Origin: Rhodothermaceae bacterium | Lineage (GTDB): Bacteria; Bacteroidota; Rhodothermia; Rhodothermales; Rubricoccaceae | NCBI GenBank assembly: GCA_013003465.1 | Contig: JABDIZ010000272.1 | Location: 1-8,482, forward strand | Direction of reading: 5' to 3' | Length of the DNA: 8,482 nucleotides | Part shown: positions 1 to 6,587 of the stretch, piece by piece | Position numbering within the stretch: position 1 is the stretch's first letter | How the letters are laid out: each line of letters starts with the position of its first letter | Program-made: the position numbers and the translations under genes | Notes under the pieces: generated by a model | Databases searched by the model: none | Told to the model about the DNA's origin: nothing | The model's input: only the letters and a program-made list of their open reading frames with translations

Positions 1-1245
1 CTGGTACGCCTTCTTGGTCGGCTTGTTGTCGATGGTGAAGAACGCGCGACCGAAGTCGCAGACCATACGGGGGACCTGCTCGAACATCTGCGGACTGTGC
101 AAGACATGGACGGCCTGCTGGAACCCGCGCAGGTCCTGCATGACGTAGCTGTTTTCGAGCGCCGCGCGGTAGTGCTGTAGCATCGCACTGCTGAAGTCGC
201 CCGCCTTCTTCGCCTCGACAACGGTCTCAGCCGCGAGCATGCCCGAGCGCATCGCGTAGTCCATGCCCTGAATGGCCCGGCCTGCGTTGAGGACGAGGTT
301 GGCGGCTTCACCGGCCAGCATTACGCCATCTGCATAGACCTCGCGCGGCATCACGCGCATGTCGCCGACGGAGACGGCCTTGGCGCTGTACTCGAGCACC
401 TCGCCGCCACGCAGTTGATCAGCGATAACGGGGTGCGTCTTGAAGTCGTTGAGGAGGTCGTACGGCTTGAGCTTCTTGTCGCGCAGGTCGGCCATGCCGA
501 GGACGAGGCCCACCGACACCGACTCGGCATTGGTGTACAGAAACCCGCCGCCCTCCACACCGCCTGACGCGTAGCCGACGAACTCGTTCGACATCCCGCT
601 GCCTTCAGAGAGTTGGAAGCGGTCTTCGAGCACGGTTCGGTCGAACTGAATCACCTCCTTGACGGCGACGGCCATGTGGTCGGCCGGGACATAGGCGTCC
701 TGCAACCCGACCTGTCGCGTGAGCAGGTTGTTGACACCCTCGGCAAGGATCACACACTCGGCGTGAAAGGTCTCCTCGCCCGCGCGAATCCCGACGACAC
801 GGCCGTCCTCTTTGATCACCTCTTCGACGAGGATATCCGTGGCGAGAAACGAGTCCTCCGCCGCAGCGCTCTGGTCGATGGCCTCCTGCAATTTGCCTGC
901 CAGCCACGCGTCGAAGCGCGCGCGGAGCACGGTCAGGCCCGTGTACGGCGGCTCGTTGAAATGGTCCGACTTGAAGTCGAGCGAAAAGGCCGCACCGTCG
1001 TCCATGAACGTGAGCCGCCGATGGTTCACGTAGCGCTCAAAGCCCGCCTCAGGATCGGTCCAGTAGTCGGGTACGAGTTGGGCGAGGTCACGTCCCCACA
1101 GCACGCCGCCCGAGACGTTTTTGGAGCCGCTCCACTCGCCGCGTTCGATGAGCAGGAAGCGCGCGTCGGCGCGGGCGAGCGTCATGGCCGCCGCGAGTCC
1201 CGCGATGCCACCGCCGACGATGATGCAGTCGAACCGTTCGTCCAT
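1..1245 (-). CDS. fixC: FixC-type electron-transfer flavoprotein:quinone oxidoreductase, C-terminus cut by window edge
   Basis: This FAD protein takes electrons from the EtfA/EtfB heterodimer and passes them to membrane quinone. The 415 visible residues begin at an ATG with an in-frame TGA four codons upstream. Residues 8-20 form the FAD dinucleotide-binding fold (GGGIAG at 11-16), followed by the acidic end of the second strand (LLIERG, 31-36). SGSKNVSGG (39-47) is typical of FixC and unlike the longer ETF:QO. ILAEGVN (166-172), GGGFLYTN (232-239) and MLAGEAANLVLNAGQAIQGM (309-328) match the FixC core in order. FixC is usually about 430 residues, so only some 15 are probably missing. Because the end is outside the window, a fused ferredoxin cannot be excluded, but the family normally has a separate FixX. 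The gene lies 81 bases after etfA on the same strand, presumably one operon. The family call is firm; the electron donor and direction of flow are inferred. Confidence 0.93.
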   Translation of the reverse strand, partial: MDERFDCIIVGGGIAGLAAAMTLARADARFLLIERGEWSGSKNVSGGVLWGRDLAQLVPDYWTDPEAGFERYVNHRRLTFMDDGAAFSLDFKSDHFNEPPYTGLTVLRARFDAWLAGKLQEAIDQSAAAEDSFLATDILVEEVIKEDGRVVGIRAGEETFHAECVILAEGVNNLLTRQVGLQDAYVPADHMAVAVKEVIQFDRTVLEDRFQLSEGSGMSNEFVGYASGGVEGGGFLYTNAESVSVGLVLGMADLRDKKLKPYDLLNDFKTHPVIADQLRGGEVLEYSAKAVSVGDMRVMPREVYADGVMLAGEAANLVLNAGRAIQGMDYAMRSGMLAAETVVEAKKAGDFSSAMLQHYRAALENSYVMQDLRGFQQAVHVLHSPQMFEQVPRMVCDFGRAFFTIDNKPTKKAYQ

Positions 1246-1267
1246 GCGTTCAGGTCACTCCGCTTCT

Positions 1268-1315
1268 TGAGTCATCCTCGCGAACACGGGGATCCAGATC
1301 ATGCACAATGACTCA
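1268..1315. repeat. 8-bp inverted repeat between etfA and fixC
   Basis: TGAGTCAT at 1268-1275 is matched by its exact reverse complement ATGACTCA at 1308-1315, with 32 bases between the arms. It sits in the 81-base etfA-fixC gap. It could be a weak mRNA hairpin or a protein-binding site, or it could be chance; there is no T-tract to suggest a terminator. Confidence 0.3.
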
Positions 1316-1326
1316 TTCATGGCGGA

Positions 1327-2310
1327 TCATGCGGCGACGGCCTTGGCTTTCTTCAACTCCTCGATCAGCAGCGGAAGCACCGTATAGAGATCACCGACGA
1401 TGCCATAGGTGGCCACCTCGAAGATGGGCGCGTCGGGGTTGGTGTTGATGGCGACGATCACGCGGCTGTTGACCATGCCCGCGACGTGCTGGATCGCACC
1501 CGAGATGCCAACGCCAATGTAGAGGTCCGGCGAGACGACCTTGCCGGTCTGCCCGATCTGCGCAGTGGCGGGAAACATGCCGTTTTCGACGACGGCGCGC
1601 GAGGCGCCGATGGCGGCACCGAGCACATCGGCCAACTCCTGCACGAGGTGCTGGCCGGCCTCGTCCTTGACGCCGCGCCCGGCCGAGATGACCACGCGTG
1701 CATCGGCGAGGTCGATGCCGCCCGTCGCAGCCCCGACGACTTCGCGGAGGGTCTGCTTCAGGCTGCTCTCGTCGAACGAGAAGGGGAGCGCTTCCACCGT
1801 GGCGTCAGCGGGCGACTCCGTCGCTTCGTACGAGCCGGAGCGCACGGATACGAGGACTGGCTCGCCCTCAGCCCGTACGCGCGCATAAAACTTGGACGCC
1901 ATCACAGGACGCGTGGCTTCTACCCCCCCATCGGCGAGATCGAAGCTCGCCACGTCGGGCAAGACGGCCGCATGGGTCCGCACCGCGAGTGCCCCGAGCA
2001 CGTCCTTCACGCCTTCCGACGACGGGAAGACCACGAGGGCGGGCTGCACCTGGGCGATGACCGCTTCCAGGGCCCGCACCACCGGGGCATTCATGTGCTG
2101 GGCAAAGATCGGATCGCTGACCGTGTAGATCGTCTGCGCGCCGTAGCGCGCGATCTCATCGGTGAAGGCGGACGCATCCGGGGCGAGAACAACCGCGGCA
2201 AGCGTGTGCCCGTGCTGCGCGGCAAGGTGCCGGGCCCGCGAGAGCCCTTCGAACGAGGAGCGCGTCGGCTTCCCATTCTGGATGGCAATGAACGAGAGGA
2301 TCGTAGACAT
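1327..2310 (-). CDS. etfA: Electron-transfer flavoprotein alpha subunit (EtfA/FixB)
   Basis: This is the alpha subunit of the soluble ETF heterodimer, which binds FAD and shuttles electrons between a dehydrogenase and the FixC quinone oxidoreductase. The protein has 327 residues, close to the family norm. Residues 1-185 form the N-terminal alpha/beta domain. The conserved C-terminal FAD domain starts near 205: GRGVKD (211-216), GASR (235-238), QIGQTGK (251-257), GISGAIQH (268-275), and NTNPDAPIF (289-297). All the family landmarks are present with no gap or frameshift. The ATG at 2310 has no purine-rich Shine-Dalgarno upstream (the preceding bases are TTTCCCC). The gene starts 48 bases after the etfB stop and precedes fixC. 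Whether this ETF bifurcates electrons cannot be read from this subunit alone. Confidence 0.97.
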   Translation of the reverse strand: MSTILSFIAIQNGKPTRSSFEGLSRARHLAAQHGHTLAAVVLAPDASAFTDEIARYGAQTIYTVSDPIFAQHMNAPVVRALEAVIAQVQPALVVFPSSEGVKDVLGALAVRTHAAVLPDVASFDLADGGVEATRPVMASKFYARVRAEGEPVLVSVRSGSYEATESPADATVEALPFSFDESSLKQTLREVVGAATGGIDLADARVVISAGRGVKDEAGQHLVQELADVLGAAIGASRAVVENGMFPATAQIGQTGKVVSPDLYIGVGISGAIQHVAGMVNSRVIVAINTNPDAPIFEVATYGIVGDLYTVLPLLIEELKKAKAVAA

Positions 2311-2358
2311 GGGGAAAGAATCAGAGACAGGGGCGACGCGTGGACTCGGGGCGCGGCT

Positions 2359-3111
2359 TTACAACACGCTGGCTTCGGTTTCCAGCAGGTGAACCACTTC
2401 AGCGGCCTGCTCGTGCGGCTCGCCCTCGAGGACGCGGCCGGGCTCGCGCGTGGGCAAGGGCTCGTAACGGAGCGTGCGCACCCGCGCTGCTGGAATGTCC
2501 ACCACCGGGCGCGAGTCGATGGGCTTGCGCTTGGCGCCCATCACGCCCTTCAGGCTGGGGATGCGCGGGTCGTTCATGTCGTTCGAGCACGTCACCAGAC
2601 ACGGCGTGGGGAGCGCGATGATCTCCTGGCCGGTGTCGCCCTGCCGCGTCACGACGAGGGTCTCCCCTTCCTGCGCCAGGCCGACCGCGTTGGTGGCGTA
2701 GGGCAGGCCGAGGCGCTCGGCGAGCATCGCGCCGCCCAGCCCGGCGTCGGTGTCCTGCGCCTGCTTGCCGGTTAGGATCACGTCCGCGCCGGCATCTTGA
2801 AAGAAGTCGGCGAGGAGCTTAGAGACCGAAGCCGAGTCGAGTTCCGCGTCCTCCGCCACGACGAGGTGCGTGCCCTTCGCGGCGCCCATGGCGAGCGCCT
2901 TGCGGATCGTTTCCGTAGCGCGGTCGGGGCCAATCAGAATGACCTCGACCTCACCACCGTGCTGCTCGGTGAGCACGAGCGCCTCTTCGACGGCCGAGGC
3001 GTCGTAGGCGTTGAGAACCACGCGGCCCGCGTCCATGGCCAGCTCGCCGTCGCGGATCTGGATGGGGGCTGTAACGTCGGGGACCTGCTTGATGCAGACG
3101 CAGAACTTCAT
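2359..3111 (-). CDS. etfB: Electron-transfer flavoprotein beta subunit (EtfB/FixA)
   Basis: This is the beta subunit of the ETF heterodimer, 250 residues from the ATG at 3111. A TTG seven codons earlier is in frame, but MKFCVCIKQVPDV is the classical EtfB N-terminus, so the ATG is preferred. The nucleotide-binding segment reads GKQAQDTDAGLGG (115-127), where human-type EtfB has GKQAIDDDxNQTG and bifurcating EtfB has GxxxxDxxTAQVGP. The stretch NDPRIPSLKGVMGAKRKPI (180-198) is a strong family signature and closer to FixA than to mitochondrial EtfB. The cofactor at this site (AMP or a second FAD) therefore cannot be assigned with confidence. It is first of the etfB-etfA-fixC set and follows the copper operon by 130 bases. 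A possible promoter motif lies about 28 bases upstream of its start. Confidence 0.95.
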   Translation of the reverse strand: MKFCVCIKQVPDVTAPIQIRDGELAMDAGRVVLNAYDASAVEEALVLTEQHGGEVEVILIGPDRATETIRKALAMGAAKGTHLVVAEDAELDSASVSKLLADFFQDAGADVILTGKQAQDTDAGLGGAMLAERLGLPYATNAVGLAQEGETLVVTRQGDTGQEIIALPTPCLVTCSNDMNDPRIPSLKGVMGAKRKPIDSRPVVDIPAARVRTLRYEPLPTREPGRVLEGEPHEQAAEVVHLLETEASVL

Positions 3112-3138
3112 CGGGGGGCGATGCAAAACCAAAGGGTC

Positions 3139-3147
3139 CGCAAGTTA
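3139..3147 (-). promoter_or_regulatory. Possible promoter -7/-10 element upstream of etfB
   Basis: The minus strand reads TAACTTGCG here, ending 27 bases before the etfB ATG. The identical 9-mer lies just upstream of the tRNA-Ser gene. It resembles the Bacteroidota -7 consensus TAnnTTTG imperfectly, and no convincing -33 box was found. The assignment rests on recurrence and position only. Confidence 0.35.
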
Positions 3148-3241
3148 ACCAAAGCCCGTGCCAGACGGGGCGCCCGGCGCGATTTTCAGCCAGACCTGAA
3201 ACCTACGAGGTCGTTCCTCTGCAGCAATGGCCTGCCGTTTC

Positions 3242-3331
3242 CTAGTCTTCCGTCCACAGCCAGAAGTACCACACGACCCAGCCCATCAGGGCGAGTCCGA
3301 CGAGCGTCACGATCCAGGCGGTGAGATCCAT
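3242..3331 (-). CDS. 29-residue single-span membrane protein at the end of the copper operon
   Basis: This small ORF reads MDLTAWIVTL followed by a continuous hydrophobic stretch to about residue 25, then an acidic end WTED and a TAG stop. One transmembrane helix (about 5-25) is evident, rich in Trp (5 of 29 residues). Its ATG overlaps the TGA stop of the preceding Cys-rich gene by one base (TGATG), which argues that it is translated by coupling. I do not recognise a named family. It could be a small accessory subunit of the copper ATPase, comparable in position to the CcoS/FixS peptide next to CcoI or KdpF next to KdpB, though no sequence match to those is claimed. It could also be the isolated anchor of a membrane cupredoxin; the frame after the stop shows no cupredoxin continuation. 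Existence is moderately sure, function unknown. Confidence 0.6.
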   Translation of the reverse strand: MDLTAWIVTLVGLALMGWVVWYFWLWTED

Positions 3332-3543
3332 CAGCGGGGGGTGCAGCACCTTGAACCGTTTTGAACCGGCGGGCAGGGGCGGTCGGCGTAGGAGCAGAAG
3401 ACGCAGCAGTCGCCGTCTTTGGGCCGGAGCACCATGCCGCACGCAGGGCAGTCCCAGAAAAACTGACACGCGTCGGTGGGCATCGTCGCGACCGTCGCCG
3501 TCCCGCAGTGCAGGCATGTGATCGTTGCCATGTCCGCCGTCAT
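3331..3543 (-). CDS. GDCCVxC-domain Cys-rich small protein
   Basis: This 70-residue protein has 11 cysteines. It starts with a zinc-ribbon-like half CLHC (10-13), continues with TDACQFFWDCPAC (C26, C32, C35), and carries the diagnostic GDCCVFCSY (44-52) and CPPVQ (57-61). This is the family known as GDCCVxC domain-containing (seleno)protein, found near heavy-metal genes; some members carry selenocysteine. Here both central positions (46, 47) are plain Cys codons. The ATG at 3543 overlaps the copA stop by four bases (ATGA), which favours this start, although MATITC five codons later is a possible alternative. As I recall, homologues end close to CPPVQ; this one has nine more residues including another CC pair, reaching the next start codon. 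A role in metal binding or handover to CopA is inferred from cysteines and context. Confidence 0.88.
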   Translation of the reverse strand: MTADMATITCLHCGTATVATMPTDACQFFWDCPACGMVLRPKDGDCCVFCSYADRPCPPVQNGSRCCTPR

Positions 3544-6035
3544 GCCGCGTGCTCCTCCCCAACCCGCACCGCACGCAGCCGCAGGCTGTTGGTGACGACG
3601 GAGACGGACGAGAGCGCCATCGCGGCTGAGGCCACCATCGGCGAGAGCAGCACGCCCGCCACCGGGTAGAGCAACCCGGCGGCGACGGGGATGCCGATCA
3701 CGTTGTAGACGAACGCGAAGAACAGATTTTGCTTGATAGTCCGCATCGTGCGGCTCGACAGGCGGAAGGCGTTCGCCACCGCGAGGAGGCTCGGACGCAT
3801 CAGCGTCACATCGGCGGCCTCCATCGCGATGTCGGTGCCGGAGGCGAGGGCGACACCCACATCGGCCGCCGCGAGCGCGGGGGCGTCGTTGATGCCGTCG
3901 CCCACGTGCGCGACGACGCGGCCCTCAGCCTGGTAGCGCCGTACGACCGCTGCTTTGTCCGCAGGCCTCACGTTTGCTTCGACCGTGGTGATGCCGACCT
4001 GCTGCGCCACCGCGCGGGCGGGCGCTTCGGCATCGCCGGTCACCATGACCACCTCGATGCCGAGCGCTTGGAGTTCGCGCACGGCATCGGCCGAGGTCTC
4101 GCGAATCGTGTCGGCCACCGCAAGGAGCCCGGCCGCTTGCCCATCCACGGCCACGCGCACGACCGTCTTGCCGGACTCAGCCAAGGCGACTTCCGGTGCA
4201 TCCAGCGGCGCTTGGTCCAGGCCTCGCTCATCCAGAAACGCGCGGTTGCCGATGAGCACGGCACGGCCATCGACCGTGGCTTCGATGCCCAACCCGGTCT
4301 CCGACTGGAAGGCTTCGACGGGCAGCAGCGTGAGCCTGCGCACCTCGGCCTCTTCGACGATGGCGTCGGCGATAGGGTGCTCGCTGCGGGCCTCGGCGGC
4401 GGCAGCCAGCGCGAGCAGATCGGACTCGGCCCATCCATTTACGGGCACCACGTCGGTCAGGCGCGGGGTGCCCTCGGTGAGCGTCCCTGTTTTGTCGAGA
4501 ACCACCACGTCTACGCTGCGGATGCGCTCGACCGCCTCGCCGCCCTTGAGCAAGATGCCATGCTCAGCGGCCCGGCCCGTCGCCACGACGAGCGCGGTAG
4601 GCGTGGCGAGGCCGAGCGCGCACGGACACGCGATGATGAGCACACTGACGAACGTGAGCAACGCAAAGGCCAAGCGCGGCTCCGGCCCGAAGTCGAACCA
4701 GACGACGAACGTGGCAATGGCGATCAGGAGCACCGTCGGCACGAAGATGCCCGCGACGGTATCAGCGAGGCGTTGGATGGGCGCCTTGCTGCCCTGGGCC
4801 TCGCGCACGAGGCGGACGATCTGGGCGAGCGTCGTGCTGCGGCCCGTCCGGCTGACACGGAAGGTGAAGGCACCCGTACGGTTGACCGTCCCGCCCGTCA
4901 CGGCCTCGCCCGGCCGTTTCTCGACCGGCAGCGGCTCGCCCGTAATCATGCTCTCGTCCACTGCTGAGGCGCCCTCGGTCACGAGGCCATCAAGCGGGAC
5001 GCGCTCGCCCGGCCGGACCACGACCAGGTCGCCGACCGACACCTCGGCGACCGGCACCTCGACCTCGCTCTCCTCTCGAAGGACACGCGCCGTGGGCGGC
5101 TGCAGGTTCATCAGGCGACGGATGGCCGCGCCCGTCTTCCCCTTGGCCCGTTCTTCGAGCACCCGCCCGACGAGGATCAGCGTCACAATGACGGCGGCAG
5201 CCTCGAAGTACACGTCGGGGTGCCGCCCCGTGAGTTGCATCAGGGCATCGTCGGCGAGGGTGGCGAGCAGGCTGTAGCCATAGGCCGTCCCCACGCCGAG
5301 CGCGACGAGCGTGTTCATGTCCGCGGCGTGATGGCGGAAGGCCCGCCACGCGCCGGTGAAGAAGCCACGCCCGGCCCACACGACGACGGGCGTGGTGAGC
5401 GCAAGCTGGACGAGTCGGCTACCGGGAAAGTCCAGCGCCCCGTGCGTCATGGCAATCACCACGACCGGCAGCGTCAGCGCAGCCGCCACCATCAGACGGC
5501 GCAACATGGACCGGTACCGGGCCTCGGCCTCCTGCTCGGCAGCCTCCGGGTCGGCCCGCTCGACCGTCGCTCCGGCCTCGACAAGCCCGGCCGTTTCCAG
5601 TGCTTCGAGCAAGGCGTCGGGGTCGGCGACACCGGGGACGTAGTACAGCGTGGTCTCGTCGTCTTCTACCTCAGCGCGGAGAAAACCGTTGGCGCGGGAC
5701 AGCACCGCCTCTACGGCGCCAGCAGACGTGTCATCGCTCAACGGCACCGCCAGGGTCTCGGTACGGATGCCATAGCCGGTTTTCTCGACGGTTTCGGCCA
5801 GATGCTCTACGTCCGTCGCGGACGGGTCGAACGCGACCAGCGCTTCGCCCGTGGCGTAGTTGACCACGGCCGACTGGACGCCGGGCGTTTTGCTGAGCCG
5901 CTTCTCGATGCGGACAGCGCACGCGGCGCACTCCATCCCCTCCACCGGCAGCGCCAGGCGCGTCTCGCCGGTCGGCGCGTCACGGCCCGGAGGCACCGCG
6001 ACGACGCCGTCTCCGTGAGGGGTGGGCTCGGCCAC
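3540..6035 (-). CDS. copA: Cu(+)-exporting P1B-type ATPase, CopA
   Basis: This is a membrane pump that exports cytosolic Cu(+) (or Ag(+)) using ATP, 831 residues. The N-terminal heavy-metal domain has GMECAAC (33-39). A second ferredoxin-like segment (about 104-152) looks like a degenerate metal domain with no CxxC. The transmembrane region begins near 180. The actuator loop has TGEP (365-368), and the metal site is CPC (470-472). The catalytic core shows DKTGT (514-518, phosphorylated Asp514), SEHP (551-554), VTGD (665-668), and GDGINDAP (712-719). YN (777-778) and MxxSS (806-810) in the last helices are the P1B-1 copper signature. The start is a GTG that shares one base with the copZ stop (TAGTG). 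The first internal Met is residue 34 inside the metal-binding domain, so GTG is the sensible start. The stop overlaps the next gene by four bases. Confidence 0.97.
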   Translation of the reverse strand: MAEPTPHGDGVVAVPPGRDAPTGETRLALPVEGMECAACAVRIEKRLSKTPGVQSAVVNYATGEALVAFDPSATDVEHLAETVEKTGYGIRTETLAVPLSDDTSAGAVEAVLSRANGFLRAEVEDDETTLYYVPGVADPDALLEALETAGLVEAGATVERADPEAAEQEAEARYRSMLRRLMVAAALTLPVVVIAMTHGALDFPGSRLVQLALTTPVVVWAGRGFFTGAWRAFRHHAADMNTLVALGVGTAYGYSLLATLADDALMQLTGRHPDVYFEAAAVIVTLILVGRVLEERAKGKTGAAIRRLMNLQPPTARVLREESEVEVPVAEVSVGDLVVVRPGERVPLDGLVTEGASAVDESMITGEPLPVEKRPGEAVTGGTVNRTGAFTFRVSRTGRSTTLAQIVRLVREAQGSKAPIQRLADTVAGIFVPTVLLIAIATFVVWFDFGPEPRLAFALLTFVSVLIIACPCALGLATPTALVVATGRAAEHGILLKGGEAVERIRSVDVVVLDKTGTLTEGTPRLTDVVPVNGWAESDLLALAAAAEARSEHPIADAIVEEAEVRRLTLLPVEAFQSETGLGIEATVDGRAVLIGNRAFLDERGLDQAPLDAPEVALAESGKTVVRVAVDGQAAGLLAVADTIRETSADAVRELQALGIEVVMVTGDAEAPARAVAQQVGITTVEANVRPADKAAVVRRYQAEGRVVAHVGDGINDAPALAAADVGVALASGTDIAMEAADVTLMRPSLLAVANAFRLSSRTMRTIKQNLFFAFVYNVIGIPVAAGLLYPVAGVLLSPMVASAAMALSSVSVVTNSLRLRAVRVGEEHAA

Positions 6036-6259
6036 TACCAGGGCCCCCGGGGCGACACGGTGTAGCCCGCGTCGTCCACGGCTTGGCGGAGCGCCTCCCG
6101 TACGGTCTCGTCGGGGCTATCCAGTCGGACGATCGCGCTCCCGATTTCCACGTCTTCCAGCTCGACACCGGGGATCGCTTCAATGGCCTCGCGGACAGCG
6201 CGGACGCAGTGCTGGCAGCTCATGCCGTCGATGTGGAGGGTTTTGGTGTGCGTAGGCAT
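6035..6259 (-). CDS. copZ: CopZ-like copper chaperone (heavy-metal-associated domain)
   Basis: This 74-residue single heavy-metal-associated domain is predicted to bind Cu(+) and hand it to CopA in the cytosol. The motif GMSCQHC (12-18) gives the two ligand cysteines C15 and C18. The rest follows the beta-alpha-beta-beta-alpha-beta pattern: CVRAVREAIEAIPGV as the first helix and turn, then GSAIVRLD and VREALRQAVDDAGY. The ATG at 6259 gives the normal family length. The TAG stop shares a base with the GTG of copA, so the pair is translationally coupled, and this gene is first in the copper operon. No clear Shine-Dalgarno precedes it; the upstream bases read CATCGCCTGACT. A general mercury- or zinc-binding role cannot be excluded from the domain alone, but the neighbour is a copper pump. 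Confidence 0.93.
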   Translation of the reverse strand: MPTHTKTLHIDGMSCQHCVRAVREAIEAIPGVELEDVEIGSAIVRLDSPDETVREALRQAVDDAGYTVSPRGPW

Positions 6260-6323
6260 AGTCAGGCGATGGGTTTCTCGTTCAACCCGCCCGCGCCCGC
6301 GCTGGTTCTGCCGAGAAACGACG
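6260..6323 (-). other. Leader region of the copper operon, no recognised operator
   Basis: This stretch lies between the hairpin after tRNA-Ser and the copZ ATG and must hold the copZ promoter unless transcription reads through from the tRNA. I found no CueR/MerR-type inverted repeat with a long spacer and no CopY or CsoR-like box. TTGAAC occurs at 6281-6286 (minus strand) but has no good -10 partner. Confidence 0.4.
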
Positions 6324-6354
6324 AACGCCCGGCCGTACGAGACGACCGGGCGTT
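6324..6354 (-). terminator. GC-rich hairpin downstream of tRNA-Ser, probable terminator
   Basis: AACGCCCGG (6324-6332) pairs perfectly with CCGGGCGTT (6346-6354). After one mismatch, three more pairs (6334-6336 with 6342-6344) leave a five-base loop. It lies 20 bases past the tRNA 3' end. On the minus strand the stem is preceded by A residues and followed by TTCGTCGTTTC, a poor U-tract, while on the plus strand it ends in TTTT. It is probably the tRNA terminator and may work in both directions. Confidence 0.6.
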
Positions 6355-6374
6355 TTCAGAAGCCAAGGCTTCGG

Positions 6375-6462
6375 CGGAGGGGGAGGGATTCGAACCCTCG
6401 GTGAGCCAAAGACCCACAACGGTTTTCGAGACCGCCCCGTTCAACCACTCCGGCACCCCTCC
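6375..6462 (-). tRNA. tRNA-Ser(CGA)
   Basis: The minus strand gives an 88-base class II tRNA. The 7-bp acceptor arm is GGAGGGG with its partner CCCCTCC plus discriminator G. The D-arm region is GCCGGAGTGGTTGAACGGG, the anticodon loop CTCGAAA has CGA at 6426-6428, and there is a long variable arm. The T-arm is GAGGG-TTCGAAT-CCCTC. The long variable arm and G73 are serine identity features, and the anticodon reads UCG. The bases after G73 are CCG, so CCA is not encoded and must be added enzymatically. The anticodon stem has one G-U pair at its outer end. It is transcribed in the same direction as the copper operon. Confidence 0.97.
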
Positions 6463-6472
6463 GAGACAGGCG

Positions 6473-6481
6473 CGCAAGTTA
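6473..6481 (-). promoter_or_regulatory. Possible promoter -7/-10 element upstream of tRNA-Ser
   Basis: The minus strand reads TAACTTGCG, ending 10 bases before the first base of the tRNA. That is the right distance for a -7/-10 box of a short-leader tRNA transcript. The same 9-mer lies upstream of etfB. No clear -33/-35 partner is visible. Confidence 0.4.
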
Positions 6482-6548
6482 CAACGGCCCACTCGACGGC
6501 GGGCACGAAGGCCTGTCGAAAATCGCGCGAGCGGAGGGCGGCGAGCGC

Positions 6549-6587
6549 GTAGGTGGCTCCCCTACAATGGGGCCCGATATGGCCCTA
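6549..6587 (+). other. Two adjacent short hairpins in the region upstream of sqr
   Basis: GTAGG (6549-6553) pairs with CCTAC (6561-6565). GGGCC (6570-6574) pairs with GGCCC (6581-6585), extended outward by a G-U and a T-A pair. They lie about 85-120 bases before the sqr ATG, in the 207-base divergent gap that otherwise shows no gene. TTTTACTCTGG at 6631-6641 is a weak promoter candidate about 30 bases before the ATG. Function is unknown; both hairpins may be chance in GC-rich DNA. Confidence 0.25.

Noticed and set aside
1486..2775. 429-residue plus-strand ORF and similar long plus-strand frames at 613-1311, 3729-4967, 3955-5277 and 5220-6065
   Set aside because: They are antisense shadows of etfA, etfB, fixC and copA, which is common in GC-rich DNA. 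Compositions are biased to Arg, Ala, Gly, Ser or His, with no recognisable domains.
3112..3241. Search for a terminator between the copper operon and etfB
   Set aside because: Only very short stems (ACCT-CGT-AGGT) without a T-tract were found, so read-through from the copper operon into etfB cannot be excluded.
3242..3574. 110-residue minus-strand ORF containing the 29-residue membrane peptide at its end
   Set aside because: Its first 80 residues are an out-of-frame reading of the copA end and GDCCVxC gene, Arg/His/Leu-rich with no family features. Only the part from the ATG at 3331 is plausible.
6262..6492. 76-residue minus-strand ORF beginning MGRCNLRACLGGVPEWLNG
   Set aside because: It is a read-through translation of the tRNA-Ser gene; PEWLNG and GSNPSPS are the well-known artefact of translating class II tRNAs.
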